This document shows positions 1-5,763 of a stretch of 5,763 nucleotides of DNA, in pieces. Below the pieces are notes generated by a model. The model worked only from the letters and a program-made list of their open reading frames with translations. It was not told the DNA's origin and ran no database searches. Each line of letters begins with the position of its first letter. Position 1 is the stretch's first letter. The stretch covers positions 1 through 5,763 of the forward strand of contig SXSX01000059.1 in NCBI GenBank assembly GCA_005793295.1, read 5' to 3'. The stretch comes from Burkholderiales bacterium. Its GTDB lineage: Bacteria > Pseudomonadota > Gammaproteobacteria > Burkholderiales > Burkholderiaceae_C. The position numbers and the translations under genes were made by a program.

Positions 1-29
1 CTCTGCTCTACCGACTGAGCTACCAGGCC
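1..29 (-). tRNA. tRNA gene, 5' half only (probably tRNA-Phe)
   Basis: Read on the minus strand from 29, the sequence fits a tRNA 5' half exactly: a 7-base acceptor arm (GGCCTGG), TA at positions 8-9, a D stem GCTC/GAGC closing an 8-base loop with the conserved AGTCGGTA, A26, and the first three bases (GAG) of the anticodon stem. The window ends before the anticodon, so the amino acid is inferred only. The acceptor and D arm resemble betaproteobacterial tRNA-Phe as I recall it; elongator tRNA-Met is a less likely alternative. It lies 26 bases after the stop of the response regulator gene, on the same strand, and has a promoter of its own. That it is a tRNA is secure; its identity is moderate. 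Confidence 0.85.
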
Positions 30-38
30 AAGCCGCAA

Positions 39-47
39 ATTATAGCA
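39..47 (-). promoter_or_regulatory. Extended -10 promoter element for the tRNA
   Basis: On the minus strand the bases TGCTATAAT form a perfect TATAAT (44-39) preceded by the TG of an extended -10. The tRNA 5' end follows 9 bases later, so transcription would start near 32-34 with only a few leader bases. The stretch after the -10 (TTTGCGGC) is GC-rich, as in discriminators of stable RNA promoters under stringent control (established for rRNA/tRNA promoters; inferred here). At the -35 spacing (about 62-67, inside the last codons of the regulator gene) I see AGCGGA, which does not match the consensus, consistent with reliance on the extended -10. Confidence 0.65.
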
Positions 48-55
48 GTTAGAAA

Positions 56-730
56 TCAGATTCCGCTTCGCTTACCACGCGTTGCATCAACGCCGAGTTG
101 CTTAAGTTTTCGGTACAGGTGCGTGCGTTCAAGGCCGGTTCGCTCGGCTACTTTGGTCATGGAGCCTGCTTCTTTTTGTAAGTGAAACTCAAAGTATGCG
201 CGCTCGAATTCGTCTCTTACGTCCCGAAGTTGCCGGTCTAAATCAAACGTTTGTTTGGGCCCTTTGCCGTCGTCTGCGGACTGAACGTCGGCGCCCGCAT
301 GGGATTGATTGGCTCCACCTGCTACTCCCGCGCTAATGGGCGCAGGCATTTCCAATTTCCGGGGTTTGCTGCGTATTAAACCCTGCTCTACTGCTTTAAG
401 CAGTTTTTGCAAGGTGACGGGTTTTTCTAAAAACGCGAGTGCTCCGATTTTGGTGGCCTCTACGGCCGTTTCAATCGTAGCGTGTCCACTCATCATGATG
501 ACGGGCATCGTAAGCTGCCCTGTGGTCGCCCACTCTTTAAGCAATGTCACCCCATCGGTATCGGGCATCCAAATATCGAGCAAGACCAAATCAGGGCGCT
601 CACGCAACCGTGCCGCACGGGCTTGGGCTGCGTTTTCAGCAAGCTCCACGTTGTGACCTTCGTCATTGAGAATTTCCCACAGCAGGTCTCTAATGCCATG
701 CTCATCATCCACTACCAAAATGTTTGCCAT
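56..730 (-). CDS. NtrX-like response regulator (receiver + Fis-type HTH, no AAA+ domain)
   Basis: This 224-residue protein is the probable partner of the kinase encoded just upstream. Residues 3-118 form a receiver domain: acidic pair D8/D9, phosphoacceptor D52 in LLDIWMPDTDG, S81 in MMSGH and K103 in LEKPV are all in place. Residues 121-160 are a low-complexity linker. Residues 163-215 form a Fis-type helix-turn-helix ending in VAERTGLERTHLYRKLKQLG, very like the C-terminus of NtrX. The roughly 240-residue sigma-54-interacting AAA+ domain of classical NtrX (about 450 residues) is absent, with no frameshift or remnant seen, so it should act as an ordinary DNA-binding regulator without opening sigma-54 promoters. 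The ATG at 730 is set by the receiver starting directly at ILVVDD; its Shine-Dalgarno is poor (only GGA about 13 bases upstream). It starts 37 bases after the kinase stop, with no terminator between. The domain call is firm; the target genes and signal are unknown. Confidence 0.9.
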   Translation of the reverse strand: MANILVVDDEHGIRDLLWEILNDEGHNVELAENAAQARAARLRERPDLVLLDIWMPDTDGVTLLKEWATTGQLTMPVIMMSGHATIETAVEATKIGALAFLEKPVTLQKLLKAVEQGLIRSKPRKLEMPAPISAGVAGGANQSHAGADVQSADDGKGPKQTFDLDRQLRDVRDEFERAYFEFHLQKEAGSMTKVAERTGLERTHLYRKLKQLGVDATRGKRSGI

Positions 731-767
731 GATTTATCTAGGGTCCAATAGTGCTTAGGAAGAAAAC

Positions 768-3050
768 TCAGGTACTCGCATGGGATACGGTTGCCAATGA
801 TAGCGACACTTGTGCGCCGACCACGAGGCCCTCAGCGATACGGTTGCTGATATCGATGCGCGAGGCATGGTCGTCGGCAATTTTTTTCACAACAGCCAAG
901 CCAAGGCCAGTGCCGCGCGCTTTGGTTGTGACATAGGGCTCAAAAGCCCGCTTGAGAATATGCTCAGGGAAACCGGTGCCTTGGTCAAGCACACTCAAGC
1001 GAACGCGCTCTGAAGAAGGCACCCATTGGGTTCGTACAACAACTGTCTTGGGGGTGCCGCTGCTTGTTTGCGCTTGCTCGCTGGCATCTTGGGCGTTTTG
1101 TAGCAAGTTGTGTAAGACTTGGCGTAGTTGTTGTGCATCTCCGTTGACGAAGGGGATTTGCGTATCTAACTCGGCTGTGATCGGAACGTTTGCAGATTCG
1201 TACAACTGCAAAACGTCGCTTACCAACGCATTCAAATCAACGGGCTGAAGCTCAGCGGCGGGCAGCCTTGCGTAGTCTCGGAAATCGTTTACCAAGCGTT
1301 TCATGGCATCAACTTGGTCAACAATGGTTTTGACTGACTTGGTCAAAATCACTTGATCAGTGGGTTCGAGTTTGCCCGATAACTTCATCTCTAGGCGCTC
1401 TGCTGAGAGTTGAATTGGCGTTAACGGATTTTTGATTTCGTGGGCTAAGCGTCGAGCAACCTCGCCCCATGCTTTAGCACGCTGTGCAGAGACAATATCC
1501 GAAATATCATCAAACACCAACAAGCGACTTTGGTCTGGCAAAAAGGCACCGCGTGCGATCAGGGTTAAAGAGCGCTCTGACTGCCCACCCATACCACCTG
1601 ACATAGCTCCTGAAACAGCGCCTAACTCGAATGGATGCTGCCAGTGGTCTGAGCCCTGGGATTCGAGTCGCTGAGAAAATTCCGAAAACTGTTGTTGTAC
1701 CCCAAGCCCAAAAGCTTCAAGACCAGAAAGTTCGCTGAGTTTTTTATCTTGCAAATCAAGCGCAGCGACTTCCAAAATACGGGTCGCCCCGGGGTTGGAG
1801 GATCGAATCACTCCGTCGGCATGTAAAACTATGACCCCAGAGGTCAGGTTATCCAAAATAGTTTGAAGGTTTGCTCGCGCCGAGTCCACCTGATCCATAC
1901 TGCGTTGAACAGTAAACCGCGCGTCTGAGAGTTGCTGCGTCATCGCTGCAAAAGCACGGGTCAGTCCACCGAGTTCGTCGTTGCCTTGCATCGCCAGCTT
2001 AGGCGTTAAATCGCCCGCTGCGACCTGGCTCACGCCTTCGGTTAAAACCAATAAGGGGCGTGCAATTTGGTTGCCTAGTAAAACAGCCAACAAGACAGCG
2101 CCAAAGACGGCTAAAAACAAACTCAAAGTGAGCGTGCCGATATACATGCGCTTTAACCCTGAACGGGCAATGGCTCGCTCTTGGTATTCCCGGTTGGCGC
2201 TCTCAACAGCCAAGGCATTCACAACAAAGTTGGATGGCAATGTTTTTTGAACCAATAAAAACCGCTGTTCTACCGCCAGCCCCAAATTGGAGCTAGTGAT
2301 AGGAACCAAGACTTTGATGCGCGGTTTACTGGTTTTGTTGTTTGACACTTCTTCCAAACCCTCAACCCACGCCAGCGATTTTTCTGCTCGAGCAGTACGA
2401 AATTGGCTCGCGCTAGGTTGGTCTGGGCTCAGTTGAAAGCTAGACTGTCCGGCGCTGGCGATTAGCGTTCCGTTAGGTCCCCACAGGGTGGCCTCAGTCG
2501 CATCAAGTTGATCTAGAACGCGTTCTAAGGCCAAGGCGGGCGCTAGCGCGTTGATGTCCGATAACTGCATTGTGGCGTTGCGTGTTTTAGCGGCTAAATC
2601 ATTAGACAAGGTATCCAGCGTGACGCGACCTAAGTTGAGTCCGGCTTCCAAGGCACTCTCCACCTTCACATCAAACCACGTCTCAATAGAACGCGATACA
2701 AATTGGTAAGAAACAATGTAGATCAAGACGCCTGGGGCCACTCCGACGAGTGCAAAAATAGTTGCGATTTTGACCAAGAGACGGCTGCCAAAACGCCCTT
2801 GCTGTACCCGTAAATACAAGCGCACGCCGACCCACAAAATTCCAGCCAAAAGCAGTGCTGCCACAACGACATTGATCGTAAACAGCTGTGAATAGGTTTG
2901 TTCGTACAAGTCGCGGTTATTGGTGGCTTGCGTTAACAAATACAGCAAGACCAAACCAATCAACACCATCGCTGTGGCAGCAATGGCGATCGCGCTTTGC
3001 GTCAACCGCGATCTTCTTATTTCTTTGGGGGCAGCTACCGCGTCTGTCAT
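768..3050 (-). CDS. NtrY-type transmembrane sensor histidine kinase
   Basis: This 760-residue inner-membrane kinase should autophosphorylate on histidine and pass the phosphate to the regulator encoded next. Membrane segments lie at about 18-40, 57-80, 93-115 and 303-325; residues about 116-302 form the predicted periplasmic sensor region. A HAMP domain follows (about 326-378), then a PAS domain (about 392-515) containing a glycine- and methionine-rich stretch at 480-490. The HisKA domain carries H537 in RRLAHEIKNPLTP. The ATPase domain shows the N box (N648 and N652 in LHNLLQNAQDA), G1 (DQGTGF, 689-694), F box (FEPYVTTK, 703-710) and G2 (RGTGLGLAVV, 712-721). Topology and order match NtrY, which in alphaproteobacteria works with NtrX in nitrogen and redox control; the signal here is unknown. 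The ATG directly follows the TAA of the DUF4390 gene with no spacer and only a weak Shine-Dalgarno, pointing to translational coupling. It is complete with all catalytic motifs intact. Confidence 0.95.
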   Translation of the reverse strand: MTDAVAAPKEIRRSRLTQSAIAIAATAMVLIGLVLLYLLTQATNNRDLYEQTYSQLFTINVVVAALLLAGILWVGVRLYLRVQQGRFGSRLLVKIATIFALVGVAPGVLIYIVSYQFVSRSIETWFDVKVESALEAGLNLGRVTLDTLSNDLAAKTRNATMQLSDINALAPALALERVLDQLDATEATLWGPNGTLIASAGQSSFQLSPDQPSASQFRTARAEKSLAWVEGLEEVSNNKTSKPRIKVLVPITSSNLGLAVEQRFLLVQKTLPSNFVVNALAVESANREYQERAIARSGLKRMYIGTLTLSLFLAVFGAVLLAVLLGNQIARPLLVLTEGVSQVAAGDLTPKLAMQGNDELGGLTRAFAAMTQQLSDARFTVQRSMDQVDSARANLQTILDNLTSGVIVLHADGVIRSSNPGATRILEVAALDLQDKKLSELSGLEAFGLGVQQQFSEFSQRLESQGSDHWQHPFELGAVSGAMSGGMGGQSERSLTLIARGAFLPDQSRLLVFDDISDIVSAQRAKAWGEVARRLAHEIKNPLTPIQLSAERLEMKLSGKLEPTDQVILTKSVKTIVDQVDAMKRLVNDFRDYARLPAAELQPVDLNALVSDVLQLYESANVPITAELDTQIPFVNGDAQQLRQVLHNLLQNAQDASEQAQTSSGTPKTVVVRTQWVPSSERVRLSVLDQGTGFPEHILKRAFEPYVTTKARGTGLGLAVVKKIADDHASRIDISNRIAEGLVVGAQVSLSLATVSHAST

Positions 3051-3686
3051 TTATTTCGACTCGGGTAAAACGGAGGTTCGTGCTTGCGCTTGCACGCTCC
3101 ACTCTGACTGCCCAATCGCACCAATTTGAAACGGCCGTGGCAGTTGGCTTAAGTCCAAACGGAAACGAAACTCAACTTTGTATTTCACATTGAGGTCGGA
3201 TTCGGTAATGTCACCTACTTTCCACTGCGATAGCTGCTTCACGGAGGCCAATGCCTGGGCTAAGGTTTCATAAGATTGACTCAAGGCCAAGCCTTGGCTG
3301 CTATCGGCAGCAGCGCCAGAACTGAGTTTGGTGCTCCAGCGGCGCGTTAAGGGCTGGTAGGCCAAGCGAAATTGGCGCTGTACGCTGCTTGTTTTTCTGT
3401 CGTACCAATACCAGCGCTCTTGCAAAAGATCCGCCTCGGCCACAAAAAACATCGGGATGCCTTTAAGCAAAGCGTCTTCTACTGCGCTGGGCAAATCAAA
3501 GGCGACTTTGGCAGCAACAAACACTTCATTGACGCTTCGCTCGGCCCGAAGTTGGCTTATTTCGGTCACATTCTGGGAAAAGGCCAAAGGCGTCCATGCC
3601 AGGCACGCCAAAAGCCGCAGCCAGAGCACCGCTTTTTTAAGCACTGCGCTTTTCCAAGTGCGCATAGAAGAAACCATCTTGATCAT
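3051..3686 (-). CDS. DUF4390 family exported protein
   Basis: I recognise this as a DUF4390 protein from its conserved blocks: VEDALLKGIPMFFVAEADLL, then RWYWYDR, LAYQPLTRRW, GLALSQSY and RFRLDLSQLPRPFQIG. No biochemical function is established for the family. A signal peptide is visible: basic residues, a hydrophobic core around AVLWLRLLACLAW and a likely cleavage near LAFS|QN, so the mature protein is probably periplasmic, where it could meet the sensor region of the kinase encoded next (inference). The start is uncertain: in-frame ATGs lie at 3695, 3686, 3677 and 3665. I chose 3686 (211 residues) because GGAG lies 3 bases upstream; 3665 would give a more typical signal peptide n-region but has no Shine-Dalgarno. 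Every choice overlaps the 3' end of rsmB (by 29-59 bases). The stop TAA abuts the kinase ATG. The family is secure, the start is not. Confidence 0.88.
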   Translation of the reverse strand: MIKMVSSMRTWKSAVLKKAVLWLRLLACLAWTPLAFSQNVTEISQLRAERSVNEVFVAAKVAFDLPSAVEDALLKGIPMFFVAEADLLQERWYWYDRKTSSVQRQFRLAYQPLTRRWSTKLSSGAAADSSQGLALSQSYETLAQALASVKQLSQWKVGDITESDLNVKYKVEFRFRLDLSQLPRPFQIGAIGQSEWSVQAQARTSVLPESK

Positions 3687-4956
3687 GGGCTCCATTGTCC
3701 GGGAGACTATTCGTATTCGCTGGACTTTTTGGGATTAAATGGCCTGGCGAGGGCAACAGAGTCGCATCGCTGTGGCTTGCAAGAAACGTTTGGATCTGCT
3801 GCTGGCCTTCGGCCAAGAATAGTGAACATGTGCAGTACACCATTCGCCCGCCATTTTTCAGAAGCGGCCAAAGGGCGGTCAATAATTCATTTTGTAATTG
3901 TGCCAGTTGGGCGATGTCGGTTTCACGGCGCAACCAGCGCACGTCGGGGTGGCGGCGCACAATGCCTGAAGCTGTACAAGGCGCATCTAACAAAATACCG
4001 TCAAAGAGAACCCCGTCCCACCAGGCTTTCGTTTGCGCCGCATTGGCAACACTGAGACTCGCTTTCAAGCCAAGTCTGCTTAAGTTTTCCGTAATGCGTT
4101 GCGCTCTAACCCCATCCATCTCCACTGCCAAGACGCTGTCGTTGGATAACTCCAAAAGGTGCGCTGTCTTGCCTCCTGGGGCCGCGCATGCATCCAAAAT
4201 TCTTGCTTGCTCTGGTAGGCTTCTCAGCAACAAAGGGGCTGCTACTTGTGCAGCCGCGTCTTGGACGGATACCCATCCTTCGTGAAACCCAGGCAGCTGC
4301 CCCACAGAAACCGCCTTGCTTAATTCAATTGCGGAGCCTTCGTTAAAGCGAACGGCAATCTCCGCCGTTTTTAACAGCTCAAGGTAGGCAACTACTGATT
4401 TTTTTCGCACGTTGACGCGCAGCGTCATGGGTGGATGCGCGTTGGCCACTTGCAATATTGCTTCCCAATGCTGCGGGTGGTCATGTTGTACGCGCTTGAT
4501 CCACCACAAAGGATGGTTCCAAAGCGCCTCAAGATCCCGGCTGCTGGCCGCCACTAAAGCCGGGCGTTCACGCAAAAAACGGCGCAGGCAGGCGTTCACA
4601 AAATTGGCATGTGCTTTGGTCGCTGGATTGCGCTTCAGTGCCTCAACCGATTGGTTCACCAAAGTGAACGCGTCATAAGGCGCATCGGCTTCGTTCCACA
4701 CCAAAGCCAATGCAACGCAAAGCAAGGCATCGGTTGCAGGCGCAGGGGGCTTGGCTGCCAAAAGTTTGCGCAAGGCCTGGGCACGGCCTAAATTACGCCA
4801 CACCTGAAACGCCAAGGCCTGCACACCGGGGCGCAAGGCTTGGGGGACGCTTTCAACAGCGGCAGTTCCCGATTTTCCCGCACGCACACTAGCGACCACG
4901 CCAGCAGTCGCTTGCAATAACTGCCACAGCGGCAAGGATTTTTCTTGCACGCTCAT
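3637..4956 (-). CDS. rsmB: 16S rRNA (cytosine-967-C5)-methyltransferase RsmB
   Basis: RsmB (Fmu/Sun) transfers a methyl group from S-adenosylmethionine to C5 of C967 of 16S rRNA in the cytoplasm. From the ATG at 4956 it is 439 residues, close to the 429 of E. coli. Residues about 8-130 form the NusB-like RNA-binding domain, including a VNQSVEALKR...FVNACLRRFLRE stretch. The Rossmann methyltransferase domain follows, with the SAM-binding motif DACAAPGGKTAH (255-266), the acidic end of the second strand in VLAVEMD (about E279), motif IV DAPC with C327, and motif VI YCTCS with C377, the expected nucleophile. The two cysteines are 50 residues apart, as in E. coli. The frame stays open to an ATG at 5055, but the extra 33 residues resemble no RsmB and would overlap the upstream gene by 92 bases, so I reject that start. 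The chosen ATG lies 7 bases after the LemA-like stop with a weak Shine-Dalgarno, suggesting coupling. The stop lies inside the DUF4390 gene. Confidence 0.95.
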   Translation of the reverse strand: MSVQEKSLPLWQLLQATAGVVASVRAGKSGTAAVESVPQALRPGVQALAFQVWRNLGRAQALRKLLAAKPPAPATDALLCVALALVWNEADAPYDAFTLVNQSVEALKRNPATKAHANFVNACLRRFLRERPALVAASSRDLEALWNHPLWWIKRVQHDHPQHWEAILQVANAHPPMTLRVNVRKKSVVAYLELLKTAEIAVRFNEGSAIELSKAVSVGQLPGFHEGWVSVQDAAAQVAAPLLLRSLPEQARILDACAAPGGKTAHLLELSNDSVLAVEMDGVRAQRITENLSRLGLKASLSVANAAQTKAWWDGVLFDGILLDAPCTASGIVRRHPDVRWLRRETDIAQLAQLQNELLTALWPLLKNGGRMVYCTCSLFLAEGQQQIQTFLASHSDATLLPSPGHLIPKSPANTNSLPDNGAHDQDGFFYAHLEKRSA

Positions 4957-4963
4957 TCCAAGT

Positions 4964-5455
4964 TCACAAAGGCCCGATGGCGTGAAAACCCATGGTCGCT
5001 GCAACCCAACGCGCCGGGGGTTGAGCCAAGGCCTCGTTATAGGCCGTTGAGGCATTGTTCATTGCGGTTCGGGCAAATTGCACCGACGCGCTAGCCTCAT
5101 CCCACAACGAGCGCTGCTCAGGGGGGGCATCATCGACTTCTGGCAACGAAACCCATAGTTGTTGCAGTTGCTCGTATTTGGCCCGGCAATCGCTTAGCGC
5201 CTTAGCAGCCGAGGGATTATTTTTTAATCCTTTAAGCGCCAAATCCAATTGATCCGCGGCTTCTGCGAGATCCGCTAAGAGCGGCGCATCTAAGGCAAAG
5301 TCTTGGGTCAGACCGATAAAAGACTGGGCTTGCTTGTCAAAAGCAGCAGCGCCTTCTACAGCTGCCGCTCGCAAACGCATCAAGCGGTTGTGTAACCCAA
5401 CCACCCAAAAAATGGCCAGTGCCAAAGCAATCCAAAGCAGCAATGTAAAACCCAT
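4964..5455 (-). CDS. LemA-like small membrane-anchored protein
   Basis: This 163-residue protein has one hydrophobic segment at residues about 4-20 (FTLLLWIALALAIFWVVGL) followed by a basic stretch (HNRLMRLR), indicating a single N-terminal anchor. The rest is alanine-rich and predicted mostly helical. Two places recall the LemA family: NRLMRLRAAAVEGAAAFDKQ after the membrane segment, in the position of LemA's N-x-LV-x-x-RN block, and the C-terminal AYNEALAQPPARWVAATMGF, resembling LemA's YN-x-x-I...P...L-F-GF ending. The canonical LemA block RR-x-DLIPNL is missing, so it is a diverged member or an unrelated look-alike. LemA function is poorly defined even in well-studied bacteria. The ATG at 5455 is fixed by GGGGAGG 7 bases upstream; a longer reading from 5500 would run through the rpoC terminator. 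It is the first gene of the rsmB cluster. A real gene with high confidence; family moderate. Confidence 0.8.
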   Translation of the reverse strand: MGFTLLLWIALALAIFWVVGLHNRLMRLRAAAVEGAAAFDKQAQSFIGLTQDFALDAPLLADLAEAADQLDLALKGLKNNPSAAKALSDCRAKYEQLQQLWVSLPEVDDAPPEQRSLWDEASASVQFARTAMNNASTAYNEALAQPPARWVAATMGFHAIGPL

Positions 5456-5462
5456 AGCGCAG

Positions 5463-5469
5463 CCTCCCC
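5463..5469 (-). promoter_or_regulatory. Strong Shine-Dalgarno sequence for the LemA-like gene
   Basis: GGGGAGG on the minus strand lies 7 bases before the ATG at 5455, ideal spacing. It decides this start over the in-frame ATG at 5500. It is the only strong ribosome binding site in the cluster; the four downstream genes all have weak ones, which fits ribosomes being loaded here and passed on by coupling (inference). Confidence 0.8.
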
Positions 5470-5485
5470 GTGTTTTGCTTGATTC

Positions 5486-5525
5486 AAAAAAATACCCCAA
5501 GCCTTCGCTGAGAGGGCCTGGGGTA
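5486..5525 (-). terminator. Rho-independent terminator of the rpoC transcript
   Basis: The minus strand forms an 11-bp stem, TACCCCAGGCC pairing with GGCTTGGGGTA (arms 5525-5515 and 5503-5493), with an 11-base loop and one G-U wobble, followed immediately by seven T residues (5492-5486). It starts 22 bases after the rpoC stop. On the plus strand the wobble becomes an A-C mismatch and no T tract follows, so it works in the minus direction only. It should end the rpoBC transcript. Confidence 0.9.
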
Positions 5526-5547
5526 GGACGCTTGGACCTTCGCTGGA

Positions 5548-5763
5548 TTACTCGGCGGAGGTGCCTTCCTCAGACTCAACTTCCGAACTACCAGTTTCAC
5601 CGGCGAGTTCAGCGGCTTCAGCATCTGCAATGGCACGGCGCTCGGAATCGTCCATTTGCTCGCGCACTTTGCGGGCTTCATGGTAAGCCATACCGGTTCC
5701 CGCAGGAATCAATCGACCCACAATGACGGTCTCTTTCAAACCACGCAACTCGTCGCGCTTGCC
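5548..5763 (-). CDS. rpoC: RNA polymerase subunit beta', C-terminal end (partial)
   Basis: The last 71 residues of beta' are present; the gene runs off the right edge. The stretch [27 protein letters not shown] closely matches the E. coli RpoC C-terminal region ([26 protein letters not shown]). After it comes a helical, charged stretch ([22 protein letters not shown]) and an acidic, serine-rich tail ending in EEGTSAE, typical of the variable C-terminus of proteobacterial beta'. The frame is open to the window edge, so no start is visible; an internal TTG at 5748 is not the real start. Beta' forms the clamp and active centre of the core enzyme. A terminator follows 22 bases after the stop. Confidence 0.95.
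   Translation of the reverse strand, partial: [71 protein letters not shown]

Noticed and set aside
731..767. Possible separate promoter for the response regulator in the 37-base gap after the kinase
   Set aside because: Candidate -10-like bases (TAGATA) lack a suitably spaced -35, and the gap is AT-rich without other signals; cotranscription with the kinase is simpler.
3372..4055. Plus-strand open frame of 227 codons across the rsmB/DUF4390 junction
   Set aside because: It is antisense to two well-supported genes, its translation (many cysteines, histidines and arginines, no domain) resembles nothing I know, and no ribosome binding site supports it.
4957..5055. N-terminal extension of RsmB by 33 residues to an ATG at 5055
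   Set aside because: It would overlap the LemA-like gene by 92 bases and adds arginine/proline-rich sequence unlike RsmB; the ATG at 4956 gives the usual family length.
5456..5500. Upstream start of the LemA-like gene at 5500
   Set aside because: The extra 15 codons run through the T tract and one stem arm of the rpoC terminator and through the perfect Shine-Dalgarno serving the ATG at 5455.
5484..5681. Minus-strand frame overlapping the rpoC 3' end and terminator
   Set aside because: It is an out-of-frame shadow of rpoC; the overlapping frame clearly encodes the conserved RpoC C-terminus.
5334..5726. Plus-strand open frame of 130 codons over the LemA-like gene start, terminator and rpoC end
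   Set aside because: It is antisense to two genes and a terminator, is basic and low in recognisable structure, and looks like a by-product of alanine-rich coding sequence opposite.

Overview
The window looks like ordinary core chromosome of a betaproteobacterium, most likely Burkholderiales. This rests on recognising the protein families (a DUF4390 protein next to an NtrY-type kinase, and an NtrX-like regulator without an AAA+ domain) and on the tRNA 5' half; base composition by eye is near 50% G+C. No taxon was confirmed by a search. All supported genes are on the minus strand, so the text reads from high to low coordinates.

At the right edge (5763-5548) lies the C-terminal end of rpoC, the RNA polymerase beta' subunit. 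About 20 bases after its stop is a strong rho-independent terminator (5525-5486). A short leader with an excellent Shine-Dalgarno sequence then opens a compact five-gene cluster: a small membrane-anchored LemA-like protein (5455-4964), rsmB for the 16S rRNA m5C967 methyltransferase (4956-3637), a secreted DUF4390 protein (about 3686-3051), an NtrY-type transmembrane sensor histidine kinase (3050-768) and a short response regulator with receiver and Fis-type helix-turn-helix domains (730-56). The first four genes are separated by 7 bases or less or overlap, and the last gap is 37 bases, so one transcript is likely. At the left edge is the 5' half of a tRNA gene (29-1), probably tRNA-Phe, with its own extended -10 promoter between it and the regulator gene.

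Functionally, the window joins translation and transcription machinery (beta', rRNA methyltransferase, tRNA) to an envelope two-component system. The kinase has four membrane segments, a periplasmic sensor region, HAMP, PAS and an intact catalytic core. The regulator keeps its phosphorylation site and DNA-binding domain but lacks the sigma-54 AAA+ module of classical NtrX. The DUF4390 protein, exported and translationally adjacent to the kinase, is a natural candidate accessory or signal partner (inference).

No mobile element, CRISPR array, phage gene or clearly new system was seen, and no gap longer than about 100 bases lacks a feature. The most interesting points are the AAA-less regulator, the diverged LemA-like protein, the lack of a visible promoter for the cluster after the rpoC terminator, and the unusual-looking junction of rpoC with the rsmB cluster.
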